In this document: piece by piece, positions 18,265-26,626 of the stretch
Layout: each line of letters begins with the position of its first letter
How positions within the stretch are numbered: the first letter of the stretch is position 1
Assembly (NCBI GenBank): GCA_938015295.1
Contig: CALLQB010000011.1
Location: 1-61,965, forward strand
DNA length: 61,965 nt
Direction of reading: 5' to 3'
Origin: an uncultured Acidimicrobiales bacterium
GTDB lineage: Bacteria > Actinomycetota > Acidimicrobiia > Acidimicrobiales > SHLQ01
Position numbers and translations under genes: made by a program
Notes under the pieces: generated by a model
Told to the model about the DNA's origin: nothing
Database searches by the model: none
The model's input: the letters and a program-made list of their open reading frames with translations, nothing else

Positions 18265-20574
18265 GTGTCTCCTGACCTCACCCGCTTTCGGCTCCGCATC
18301 ATTGCGATCATCGGCGTATCGCTTTTTGTCGCGCTGTTCGTTCGACTCTGGTTTGTGCAGGTCGTCGCGGCCGAGGAAGCACAGGAACAAGCCGCGAGCC
18401 AGATCATTCGGGTAGTGCGCGAGCAAGGTCCGCGCGGTCGAATCCTCGACAAGAACGGCAAGGTGTTGGTAGAGAACCGGCTTACCAACGTTGTCGAAAT
18501 CGACCGGGTCAAGCTCAACGCGAACTCGCCCCGCGACGACAGCTCGACCGAAGATGTCGACGAACGTGCCGAGTTCCAAATCGAGATGTTCACCAAACTT
18601 GCGACCGAAATTAACCGCTCAGGTCGCAGCGACTTGATCAAGGTCTCCGATCTCTTAGAGTCGACGAACGATCTCAACTACACCGACCTCGAAGCGGTAC
18701 CGGTGGCCTGGGACGTGAGCGAGGATCTGTTGGTGTTGGTGGGGGAGCGACCCGACATCTTCCCCGGCGTGACGGTGAGCGAACGCTCGGTGCGTTATTA
18801 CCCCTATGGCAAATACGCAGCGCACATCCTCGGATGGGTTGGCCGCATCAGCAGCGAATGGGAGTCGATCGCCCCGCCTAGCGATGACCCCGGCTACATC
18901 GAGGACCTGAACAACAAGCCCTATCAGCGGCGCGATGAGATCGGCAAAGAAGGCATCGAACGGTTGTTTGAAGATCAGCTTCGTGGCGTGCCGGGCGAAC
19001 GAAAGTTCGAAGTCGATTCTGTCGGACGCGTCGTTCGCGAGTTCGACGACGAGCGGCAGTTTCCCCAGCCAGGCAACGACATCTGGCTGACCATCGATAT
19101 CGATTTGCAGGCGCGAGTCGAGGACGAATTGGCGTTCGCCTTGGCGACGGCCCGCGATCAGGAGCCCGACGATCCCGCCGACCCGGCGTTTAATGCCACG
19201 GCCGGATCGGCGATCATCATGGATCCGCGCACCGGTCAGATTCGAGCGATGGCCAGCAACCCAACTTTTGATATTTCGGAGTTCGTCGGCGGCATACCTC
19301 AGGAGCGATACCAAGCGTTACTCGCCCTCAACAACCCCTTTGTGAACCGGGCGATATCTGGCTTGTATGAACCGGGTTCTACCTTTAAACCCTTTGTGGC
19401 TATCGCTGCGCACGAATTCGAGCTGTTCGGATCAGAGCCGTATATCCCGCCGATGGACCAGTACTTCGACCATGGACGGCAGTATGTGGCGCAGAGCTGC
19501 AAATTTAAGGCAGCTGCGGGTGACGACGAGGCAGCCGAAGCTCAGCAGTCGGCGGGTTGTGTGTTCAAAAACGCTGGTCAGCGATACAACAGCATCAACT
19601 TGGTCACGTCGCTCACCGAGTCCAGCGACAGTTTTTATTATGCACTTGGCGAGGGCTTTTGGATCAACGAACGCGACGACGATGACACTGCGATCCAAGA
19701 CGTAGCTGAGAGGTTCGGTTTCGGCGCAGCGACCGGCATCGCCCTGCCGTCGGAGAACAAGGGGTACATCCCGACCCCCGAGCGTCGGGCTGAGCGCCAC
19801 GAAGCCAACCCCGAAGCGTTTCCCAACCCCGACTGGTTGTCTGGCGACAACATTCAGCTCGCGATTGGCCAGTCCGATGTCGTGGTCACCCCATTGCAAC
19901 TGGCGAATGCCTACGCTGCGCTCGCCAATGGCGGAACAATTTTCAACCCCAACATCGTGGCGTCGGTGCGTGAGTCGGGGGTCAGCGCCGAAGACGGTGA
20001 AGGCAAGGTCCTTTTGAAGTTTGAGCCTCGCATCGCCGCTGAGTTCGACATCCCCAAAGAGATAGCCGACCGGATCCTCGAGGGGCTTTTGGGCGTCCCG
20101 ACAATCGCCCCAACCGACGCGACCAATGGCGGAACTGCCTATCAGGCGTTTGCCGATATCGACTTTCCGCACAAGCAATATCCGATCGCTGGCAAGACAG
20201 GCACCTCCGAAAAGATCGGCCTTGCCGACAACGCACTCTTCGCTGGGTACGGCCCGGTCGACACGAGGCCGAACATCGCTGATGACAAACGTCGGGTCCC
20301 CGCACGAGTCGGGGTGGCGATTCTCGAAGAGGCTGGGTTCGGTAGTCGATCGGCGGCGCCGCTTATCGCCAAGATTTTTTATGCGATGGCCAACGGCGAG
20401 GTTGGGTCTGCCCGAACCGCCGATGAGGTGCGGGCTGAATTCTTTGCCGAGAACTCCTTCGCCGGCCTCGAGGGGGTAACGGGCGATGGTGAGATCGATG
20501 TTGCCGCTATCGACGGTGACGAAGAACTGGACCAAGGCCAGATCGGGCCGGGCGGACAGGGAGGCGGCCAGTGA
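18265..20574 (+). CDS. mrdA: Class B penicillin-binding protein 2 (elongasome transpeptidase)
   Basis: 769 residues: one N-terminal membrane helix (about 10-32), a PBP-dimer/pedestal domain, then the transpeptidase domain. The three active-site motifs are visible: SxxK in YEPGSTFKPF, SxD in TESSDSFYY, and KTG in GKTGTSEKIG. It cross-links peptidoglycan along the side wall together with RodA. The GTG at 18265 is chosen because the frame upstream overlaps mreD and encodes a Cys/Arg-rich stretch unlike the family. The C-terminal 25 residues are acidic and glycine-rich. It overlaps rodA by four bases. Confidence 0.92.
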   Translation: MSPDLTRFRLRIIAIIGVSLFVALFVRLWFVQVVAAEEAQEQAASQIIRVVREQGPRGRILDKNGKVLVENRLTNVVEIDRVKLNANSPRDDSSTEDVDERAEFQIEMFTKLATEINRSGRSDLIKVSDLLESTNDLNYTDLEAVPVAWDVSEDLLVLVGERPDIFPGVTVSERSVRYYPYGKYAAHILGWVGRISSEWESIAPPSDDPGYIEDLNNKPYQRRDEIGKEGIERLFEDQLRGVPGERKFEVDSVGRVVREFDDERQFPQPGNDIWLTIDIDLQARVEDELAFALATARDQEPDDPADPAFNATAGSAIIMDPRTGQIRAMASNPTFDISEFVGGIPQERYQALLALNNPFVNRAISGLYEPGSTFKPFVAIAAHEFELFGSEPYIPPMDQYFDHGRQYVAQSCKFKAAAGDDEAAEAQQSAGCVFKNAGQRYNSINLVTSLTESSDSFYYALGEGFWINERDDDDTAIQDVAERFGFGAATGIALPSENKGYIPTPERRAERHEANPEAFPNPDWLSGDNIQLAIGQSDVVVTPLQLANAYAALANGGTIFNPNIVASVRESGVSAEDGEGKVLLKFEPRIAAEFDIPKEIADRILEGLLGVPTIAPTDATNGGTAYQAFADIDFPHKQYPIAGKTGTSEKIGLADNALFAGYGPVDTRPNIADDKRRVPARVGVAILEEAGFGSRSAAPLIAKIFYAMANGEVGSARTADEVRAEFFAENSFAGLEGVTGDGEIDVAAIDGDEELDQGQIGPGGQGGGQ

Positions 20575-21719
20575 CCACACTGGGAGTTTCGCGTCGGGTG
20601 GCCCGAGACAAAGCCGCCTGGTGGCATCACATCGATTACGGCCTCGTCGCTGTGGTGCTGGCGATCGCTGCGTTCGGAGCGCTTCTCGTGTTCTCGGCCA
20701 CCCGAGGCCCCAGCACGATTGATCAACCGGCCAACACGGCGTTTCTTAGCCGCCAGGCCACCTTTATCGTTCTGGGAACCATCGTGATGGGTGTTGTCGC
20801 AGCAATCGATTACCGCAAGCTTCGTAGTCTCGTGCCGCTCGGTTACGGGGCAATGATTACGATGCTCATCGCCGTGCTGTTCGTCGGCCGCACAGTCAAT
20901 GGAGCCAAAGCTTGGTTTCAGTTCGCCGGCTTTCAGGTGCAGCCGTCGGAATACGGCAAGGTCGTGGTCATCGTCACGATGGCGACGTTCTTTGCGTCGA
21001 GACAAGATTCGGTGACGTTTGGCGACCTTGGGATTGCCACAGCTCTCGCAGGCTTACCGATGCTTCTTATTTATCGTCAGCCCGACCTGGGCACCATCTT
21101 GGTGTATCTCGCGATACTCGCTGCGATGGTATTGGTGGCGGGCATCAAACCTCGTCAAGCGGCGGTGGCGCTGCTGCTCTTGGCGTTGCTGGGCGGAGCG
21201 GCGTTTTCTAGCGGCCAGCTCAAGGCGTATCAGATCGAGCGCCTTACCTCCTTTGCCAACGACAACCCCGAGACTGCCGATGAGAAGCGGGCTCGTTACA
21301 ACGTCGACCAGGCGCAGATCGCCATTGGCAACGGTGGCATTTGGGGCCAAGGCCTGTTCGAAGGTACCCAGACTCGTAGCAACCTGGTGCCCGAACAACA
21401 GACCGACTTCATCTTCACGGTGGCGGGCGAAGAACTTGGGTTCGCCGGGAGTGCGACGTTGCTGGTGCTGTACGCGGCGTTGATCTTTCGAATATGGCGC
21501 GTGGCGGCGATCTCGCACGAGCTTACCGGCACGATGTTATGTGTCGGCGTGCTGGCGATGCTGCTGTTTCAGCTTTTCGAAAGTGTCGGCATGAATCTCG
21601 GCATCATGCCGGTAACCGGCATCCCGTTGCCGTTTGTGAGCTACGGCGGATCCAGTGTCATCACCAGCTTCGCCGCGATCGGCCTAGTTCTTAGCGTGCA
21701 CATCCACCGCTTCGATTAG
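20571..21719 (+). CDS. rodA: Peptidoglycan glycosyltransferase RodA (SEDS family)
   Basis: 382 residues with about ten membrane helices. SEDS-family landmarks are present: NGAKAWFQFAGFQVQPSEYGKV around residue 110-130, the RQPDLGT block, and near the end PVTGIPLPFVSYGGSS. It polymerises lipid II into glycan strands in partnership with the PBP2 encoded just upstream (GTGA overlap). It is the last gene of the mre operon. Confidence 0.95.
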   Translation: MTTLGVSRRVARDKAAWWHHIDYGLVAVVLAIAAFGALLVFSATRGPSTIDQPANTAFLSRQATFIVLGTIVMGVVAAIDYRKLRSLVPLGYGAMITMLIAVLFVGRTVNGAKAWFQFAGFQVQPSEYGKVVVIVTMATFFASRQDSVTFGDLGIATALAGLPMLLIYRQPDLGTILVYLAILAAMVLVAGIKPRQAAVALLLLALLGGAAFSSGQLKAYQIERLTSFANDNPETADEKRARYNVDQAQIAIGNGGIWGQGLFEGTQTRSNLVPEQQTDFIFTVAGEELGFAGSATLLVLYAALIFRIWRVAAISHELTGTMLCVGVLAMLLFQLFESVGMNLGIMPVTGIPLPFVSYGGSSVITSFAAIGLVLSVHIHRFD

Positions 21720-21768
21720 CCAGCCCCGCTCACCCGCTCCCGCCCTCCGGCTCACCCCACAAAAGTGT

Positions 21769-21822
21769 CCGAAATTTTGTTGCAGAGTGACCGTCAGCGG
21801 TACTTCTTCATCAAAATTTCGG
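21769..21822. repeat. Inverted repeat with inner hairpin between rodA and the radical SAM gene
   Basis: CCGAAATTTTG (21769-21779) and its exact complement CAAAATTTCGG (21812-21822) are separated by 32 bases, within which ACCG-TCAG-CGGT forms a second small hairpin (21790-21801). The AT-rich arms differ in composition from both neighbours. It is followed by a G run, not T, so it is not a standard terminator. It could be a remnant of a small mobile palindromic element or a leader structure. Confidence 0.5.
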
Positions 21823-21887
21823 GGGAGGGGGCAAACCCACAACTCAGCACCAAGACCGTCACCCCAACCAAGTACCCTGAGGCAATC

Positions 21888-23846
21888 ATGAAATCCCTGT
21901 GGAACCAGATCGAAGACATCCTTCCGCTGGTTGAAAAACCGGCGCGCTATATCGGCTGCGAAGACGGCATGCAGCTGCCCGAACACGCCCCTCACAAGGT
22001 GTCGTGGCTGTTCACCTACCCCGATACCTACGAGATTGGCCTGCCCAACCAAGGCCTGCAGATTCTCTATGAGATCATCAATGAGCGCGACGACGCGGTT
22101 GCTGAGCGTTCCTATGCGCCGTGGGCCGACCTTGAGAAGTTGCTGCGCGAGCGTGGCCTGCCACTGTTCTCGGTCGACCAACACATGCCGGCTGGCGACT
22201 TTGACCTCATCGCGTTCAATCTTTCTGCCGAACTCACGTACACAAACTTGCTGAACTGCGTCGATCTTGCCGGTGTTCCGGTTCGGGTCGACCAGCGCGA
22301 GGCTCATCACCCTCTCATCGCCGCTGGCGGACACTGCACCTACAACCCCGAGCCGCTCTCGGACTTTGTCGACTTCTTTGTCCTCGGCGATGGCGAAGAA
22401 GTCGTCGGCGATATCACCGACGTCGTACGCGACTGGAAGGCCAGCGGTCGCAACGACGGCACCCGCGAGGGGGTGCTTCGCGAGCTCAGCAAGGTCGCTG
22501 GCGTGTACGTGCCGTCGATGTACGAGGTGACCTACGAAGGCACCGCAATCGTCGATGTGTCGCCAAAGTACAGCGACGTGCCCGAGCAGGTCGAAAAGCG
22601 CACCGTCGCCGACTTGGGCGAGTGGCCGTACCCAAAGAACCAACTCGTTCCGCTCACCGAGGTTGTGCACGACCGGCTCAATGTCGAAGTATTTCGTGGG
22701 TGCACCCGGGGCTGTCGGTTCTGCCAGGCGGGGATGATCACCAGACCGGTGCGAGAACGGCCGGCGGAACAGGTCAAATCGATGATCAACGAGGGCCTGC
22801 GCCGCACCGGCTACGACGAGGTCTCATTGACGTCGCTTTCCACCGCAGATTTCAGCGGCATCCAATCAGTCGTCGAAGACGCCATGACCACCGACTACAA
22901 CGATGGGCGAGTGTCAGTAGCTCTGCCCAGCCTTCGGGTCGACGCCTTCACCGTTGGCATGGCGGCCCAGATTCAAAACGCCCGCCGAACCGGCCTCACG
23001 TTTGCGCCCGAAGCCGGTACGTGGCGTATGCGGCAGGTCATCAACAAACTGATTCGCGAAGAAGATCTGTATGGCGCAGTCGAGTCGGCTTACTCGCAAG
23101 GCTGGCGGCGAGTAAAGCTCTACTTCCTCACCGGGTTGCCAACCGAAACCGATGTCGACACGCTGGGCATCGCCGAGCTGGCCCGCAACTGCATCGAAAT
23201 TGGTAAGAAGTACAACAAGACTGCGTCGGCAACGGTGTCGGTCGGTGGCTTCGTGCCGAAACCCTTCACCCCATTTCAGTGGTTCGGGCAAAACACCGAG
23301 GTCGAACTGCAACGCAAAATCAACCTTCTGCGCGACGACCTGGGTCGCGCTCGCGGCGCCCAATTCAAATGGCACGATCCCAAGGCCACCTTGGTCGAGG
23401 GCATTCTTAGCCGCGGCGACCGCCGTCTTGGCGCCGTCATCGAAGACGTTTGGCGTAACGGCGGCATCTTCCAGGAATGGTCCGAGTTCTTTAGTCGCGA
23501 CCTCTGGGTCGACGCCATGGGCCGGGCTGGACTTTCCGTCGACTTCTATGCGCACCGTCATCGTCACGAAGACGAGATTTTGCCGTGGGAACATTTGTCG
23601 GCTGGCCTCCATAAAGACTTCCTGTGGCAGGACTGGCGCGACGCCCTTGACGAGGTCGGTCTTGAAGACTGCCGTTGGACCCCCTGTTATGACTGCGGAG
23701 CGTGCACCGGGTATGGCATCGAACATGTGGTGGCCTCGGCAACCCCGCCCGCTGGCGGAAGCCAGGGCACCGGCCAGGACCTCTCTGGCGGTGGCGCCGT
23801 CCCGGTGACCTTGCTGCCGACTCGTGCCCCGGTCGCCACACCATGA
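21888..23846 (+). CDS. TIGR03960 family B12-binding radical SAM protein
   Basis: 652 residues. The N-terminal part (about 1-210) resembles the vestigial B12-binding domain, and the radical SAM domain holds the cluster motif CxxxCxxC as GCTRGCRFCQAG near residue 270. The C-terminal CYDCGACTGYG is also typical of TIGR03960. It ends with an extra Gly/Pro/Thr-rich tail of about 40 residues. The family is always paired with a DUF2344 protein, as here (ATGA overlap), and lies next to rne, so a role in RNA or ribosome modification is often suggested but unproven. ATG 21888 is preferred over the frame start at 21765, which runs through the inverted repeat. Confidence 0.88.
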   Translation: MKSLWNQIEDILPLVEKPARYIGCEDGMQLPEHAPHKVSWLFTYPDTYEIGLPNQGLQILYEIINERDDAVAERSYAPWADLEKLLRERGLPLFSVDQHMPAGDFDLIAFNLSAELTYTNLLNCVDLAGVPVRVDQREAHHPLIAAGGHCTYNPEPLSDFVDFFVLGDGEEVVGDITDVVRDWKASGRNDGTREGVLRELSKVAGVYVPSMYEVTYEGTAIVDVSPKYSDVPEQVEKRTVADLGEWPYPKNQLVPLTEVVHDRLNVEVFRGCTRGCRFCQAGMITRPVRERPAEQVKSMINEGLRRTGYDEVSLTSLSTADFSGIQSVVEDAMTTDYNDGRVSVALPSLRVDAFTVGMAAQIQNARRTGLTFAPEAGTWRMRQVINKLIREEDLYGAVESAYSQGWRRVKLYFLTGLPTETDVDTLGIAELARNCIEIGKKYNKTASATVSVGGFVPKPFTPFQWFGQNTEVELQRKINLLRDDLGRARGAQFKWHDPKATLVEGILSRGDRRLGAVIEDVWRNGGIFQEWSEFFSRDLWVDAMGRAGLSVDFYAHRHRHEDEILPWEHLSAGLHKDFLWQDWRDALDEVGLEDCRWTPCYDCGACTGYGIEHVVASATPPAGGSQGTGQDLSGGGAVPVTLLPTRAPVATP

Positions 23847-24643
23847 CAAGGGAAAACCCGTCGCGCGTCCGACTTCGTTATGCGAAACACGGCAAAGTTC
23901 GGTTCACAAGCCATCGCGATATGGCGCGTATCTGGGAGCGCTCGATCCGGCGGGTTTCGCTGCCTGTCGCGTACAGCGAGGGATATAACCCTCGCCCAAA
24001 ACTTCATTTCGGGCTGGCGTTGCCGACCGGGTTTGAATCAGAGGGTGAATTCGTCGACATCGATATCGTCGCCGAAGTTGTGCTGACGGCCAATGCTGCA
24101 GAAGCAGCCGCCGAGCACGAACGTTTGTCGCAGGCAGGCGAATCCCAGCAACCTCAAATTCTTGACCTTGAAGTGATGCGACAGAGACTTGACGAGGCAA
24201 CGCCTGACGGCATTTCGGTCGAAGCGCTTGTGGAAATAGATCGAAAGGAAACCTCCCTGCAGCAAGCCGTTACGAGTTGCAGCTGGGAGTTCACTACCGA
24301 ACTCGATCACGACGCACTGCAGCGTGTCGTGGACATGACCCTTGCAGCAGGTAGTCTGCTTCTCGACAGGGAACGAAAAGGTAAACAAATGACCGACGAC
24401 ATCAGGCCCCAGATTCTGGACCTCCATGTCGTTGACGGACCCCGGCTTCGAGCCGAGCTGGGCACGCAGCCGAGGGCTCTGCGACCAGCTGAATTCCTGC
24501 AAGCGATCGATATGCCGTCGAAAGAGACGGTTCGGGTTCTTCGAACCCATCAATGGATTACCAACAACGTAGGCGAACCCGCACGAGAGCCCCTCGTCGC
24601 CGGTGAGCCAGCTACTGCCAACACCGAGGTGTGTGCAGTATGA
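23843..24643 (+). CDS. DUF2344 (TIGR03936) radical-SAM-linked protein
   Basis: 266 residues. The N-terminal half carries the family pattern RYAKHGKVRFTSHRD, then RVSLPVAYSEGYNPRPKLHFGLALPTGFES and EFVDIDI, all typical of DUF2344. The region about 80-110 is a helical insertion. ATG 23843 overlaps the radical SAM stop by four bases, so the two are translated together. The function of the pair is not established. Confidence 0.88.
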   Translation: MTRENPSRVRLRYAKHGKVRFTSHRDMARIWERSIRRVSLPVAYSEGYNPRPKLHFGLALPTGFESEGEFVDIDIVAEVVLTANAAEAAAEHERLSQAGESQQPQILDLEVMRQRLDEATPDGISVEALVEIDRKETSLQQAVTSCSWEFTTELDHDALQRVVDMTLAAGSLLLDRERKGKQMTDDIRPQILDLHVVDGPRLRAELGTQPRALRPAEFLQAIDMPSKETVRVLRTHQWITNNVGEPAREPLVAGEPATANTEVCAV

Positions 24644-24655
24644 GAAGGGAAAATC

Positions 24656-26560
24656 ATGACCGACCAAACGGTCGGTGGCGACTCGTCCGGCGAACGGCCG
24701 GCCTCGTCACAAACCAACCAGCCAGCGAACGGTGGGGATTCCGCATCTAGCTCCCCAAACGAATCTTCGAACGGAAAACGTCGACGTGGTTCGCGCGGCC
24801 GCGGTCGCGGCCAGGGTGCTGCCGACGCATCGAGCGGTGCAGCGGCAGCTACCTCAGCGAAACCGAAAATCGGCGACACACGTCCGGCCCCTCAAGCTGC
24901 GGCCGACGCGCCCCAAGCTTCGAGTGGTGATGGCTCCGGTGGACGAAGCCGAAATCGTCGCGGCGGCCAACGCAAGGGCCAGGGCGGCGAAAAATCCGAG
25001 AACCGCGACGCAAACAACGGAGCTAACTCCGGCAACGGCGGCAATCGCTCGGGTGGCAAGAACCAATCCGACAACCAGAACAGATCTGGCCAGGGCAATC
25101 AAGGCCAGGGCAACCAAGCACAGGGCTCTGAGGGCGGGTCAAAGCGTCGTCGTCGCCGTGGCGGGCGCCGTCGTTCGGGTTCAGGGTCTGGTCAAGGTCA
25201 GCCGGTAACAGCCCTTACCGGTGCTGCCGTCGAACTTGACGAAGCACAACTCGAAGCCAGAAAAGGCAAAGAGCGCAACGGTAAACCGGTTGGGCGCTAC
25301 CTGATGTGTGTCAGCCGACGCGAAAACGCGACACAAATCGCTGTCCTCGAAGGACGTGCGCTCATCGAACACTCCGTGTCTCGGCCATCTGACGATGTCG
25401 CGCAGATTCACGGCAACATTTACCTCGGTAAGGTCCAGAACGTTCTTCCCGGCATGGAGGCGGCGTTCGTTGACATCAGCACGCCAAAGAACGCGGTGCT
25501 GTATCGCGGCGACGTGCAGCATCCCGATGCCGACAAGAAGTCTCGCGGTGGCGGCCCTCGTATCGAGCAGATGCTGAAGGCGAAACAGACCATCATCTGT
25601 CAAGTCACCAAGAACCCAATCGCTCACAAAGGCGCTCGGCTCACCCAAGAAGTATCGCTTCCGGGTCGATTCGTGGTCTTGGTACCCAATAGCGACACCT
25701 ACGGCATCTCGAAACGGCTCCCCGACGGCGAGCGAAAGCGGCTTCGGGCAATCCTTGATCGCGTCCGGCCAAAGGGGCACGGTCTGATCGTGCGCACCGC
25801 GGCAGAGAACGTGACCGCACAAGAGATCGAAAACGACGTCGCACGCCTCGCGCAGCAATGGCAGGACATCGAAGCGTTGGCGAAAAAGTCCAACGGACCA
25901 ACGCTGCTCTATCGCGAACCTGATCTGTCGCTACGAATGATTCGCGAGGAGTTCAACAAGGACTACCGGGGCATCGTGATCGATGATCGCGAACTCTACG
26001 AACAGGTTCGTGAATATGTCGAAGGCATCTCGCCAGCGCTCGCCGATCGGGTGCAGTACTTCGACACCGAAGCCGAAAAGCTCAGCCTGTTCGAACGGCA
26101 CCACGTGGCCGAACAGCTCCGAAAGGCTGTCGACAAAAAGGTGTGGCTGAAATCTGGCGGTTCGCTCATCATCGAGGGAACCGAGGCGCTTACCGTCATC
26201 GATGTAAACACCGGCAAGAACGTCGGAAAGTCGTCGCTTGAAGAAACGGTCTATCGCAACAACCTCGAGGCAGCCGAAGAGATCGCTCGGCAGCTCCGAC
26301 TCCGCGATATTGGCGGCATCATCGTGATCGACTTTGTTGATATGGAGAAAAAGTCGAACCGAGAAGAGGTCACGCGGGTCTTCCGAGATTCGCTGGCCCG
26401 CGACAAGACCCGCACACAGGTGTACGACATCTCCGAGCTTGGCCTGGTCGAAATGACCCGAAAACGTATCGGCGAGGGGCTTATCGAGTCGATGTCGACG
26501 CTGTGCGCCGACTGTGAAGGCGGCGGCTTCCAGCTCGACGAAGAGCTACTCAGCTACTGA
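24656..26560 (+). CDS. rne: Ribonuclease E/G family endoribonuclease
   Basis: 634 residues. Residues 1 to about 190 are low-complexity (Ser/Asn/Gln/Gly with Arg-rich blocks such as SKRRRRRGGRR) and probably disordered. The catalytic core follows: an S1 domain (GNIYLGKVQNVLPGMEAAFVDI), the RNase-H-like and 5'-sensor parts, and the metal-binding Asp residues in IDVNTGKNVGK and IVIDFVDMEK. The zinc-link CxxC is CADCEGG, close to the C-terminus, and there is no scaffold tail. It processes rRNA and turns over mRNA. It starts 13 bases after the DUF2344 gene, before rplU-rpmA as in many bacteria. Confidence 0.93.
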   Translation: MTDQTVGGDSSGERPASSQTNQPANGGDSASSSPNESSNGKRRRGSRGRGRGQGAADASSGAAAATSAKPKIGDTRPAPQAAADAPQASSGDGSGGRSRNRRGGQRKGQGGEKSENRDANNGANSGNGGNRSGGKNQSDNQNRSGQGNQGQGNQAQGSEGGSKRRRRRGGRRRSGSGSGQGQPVTALTGAAVELDEAQLEARKGKERNGKPVGRYLMCVSRRENATQIAVLEGRALIEHSVSRPSDDVAQIHGNIYLGKVQNVLPGMEAAFVDISTPKNAVLYRGDVQHPDADKKSRGGGPRIEQMLKAKQTIICQVTKNPIAHKGARLTQEVSLPGRFVVLVPNSDTYGISKRLPDGERKRLRAILDRVRPKGHGLIVRTAAENVTAQEIENDVARLAQQWQDIEALAKKSNGPTLLYREPDLSLRMIREEFNKDYRGIVIDDRELYEQVREYVEGISPALADRVQYFDTEAEKLSLFERHHVAEQLRKAVDKKVWLKSGGSLIIEGTEALTVIDVNTGKNVGKSSLEETVYRNNLEAAEEIARQLRLRDIGGIIVIDFVDMEKKSNREEVTRVFRDSLARDKTRTQVYDISELGLVEMTRKRIGEGLIESMSTLCADCEGGGFQLDEELLSY

Positions 26561-26626
26561 CTGGTTGGTGCCGGTTTTGGTCGAATATCTAGACCAAACG
26601 GCACATTCGGCAACGAAATAGGCCAA

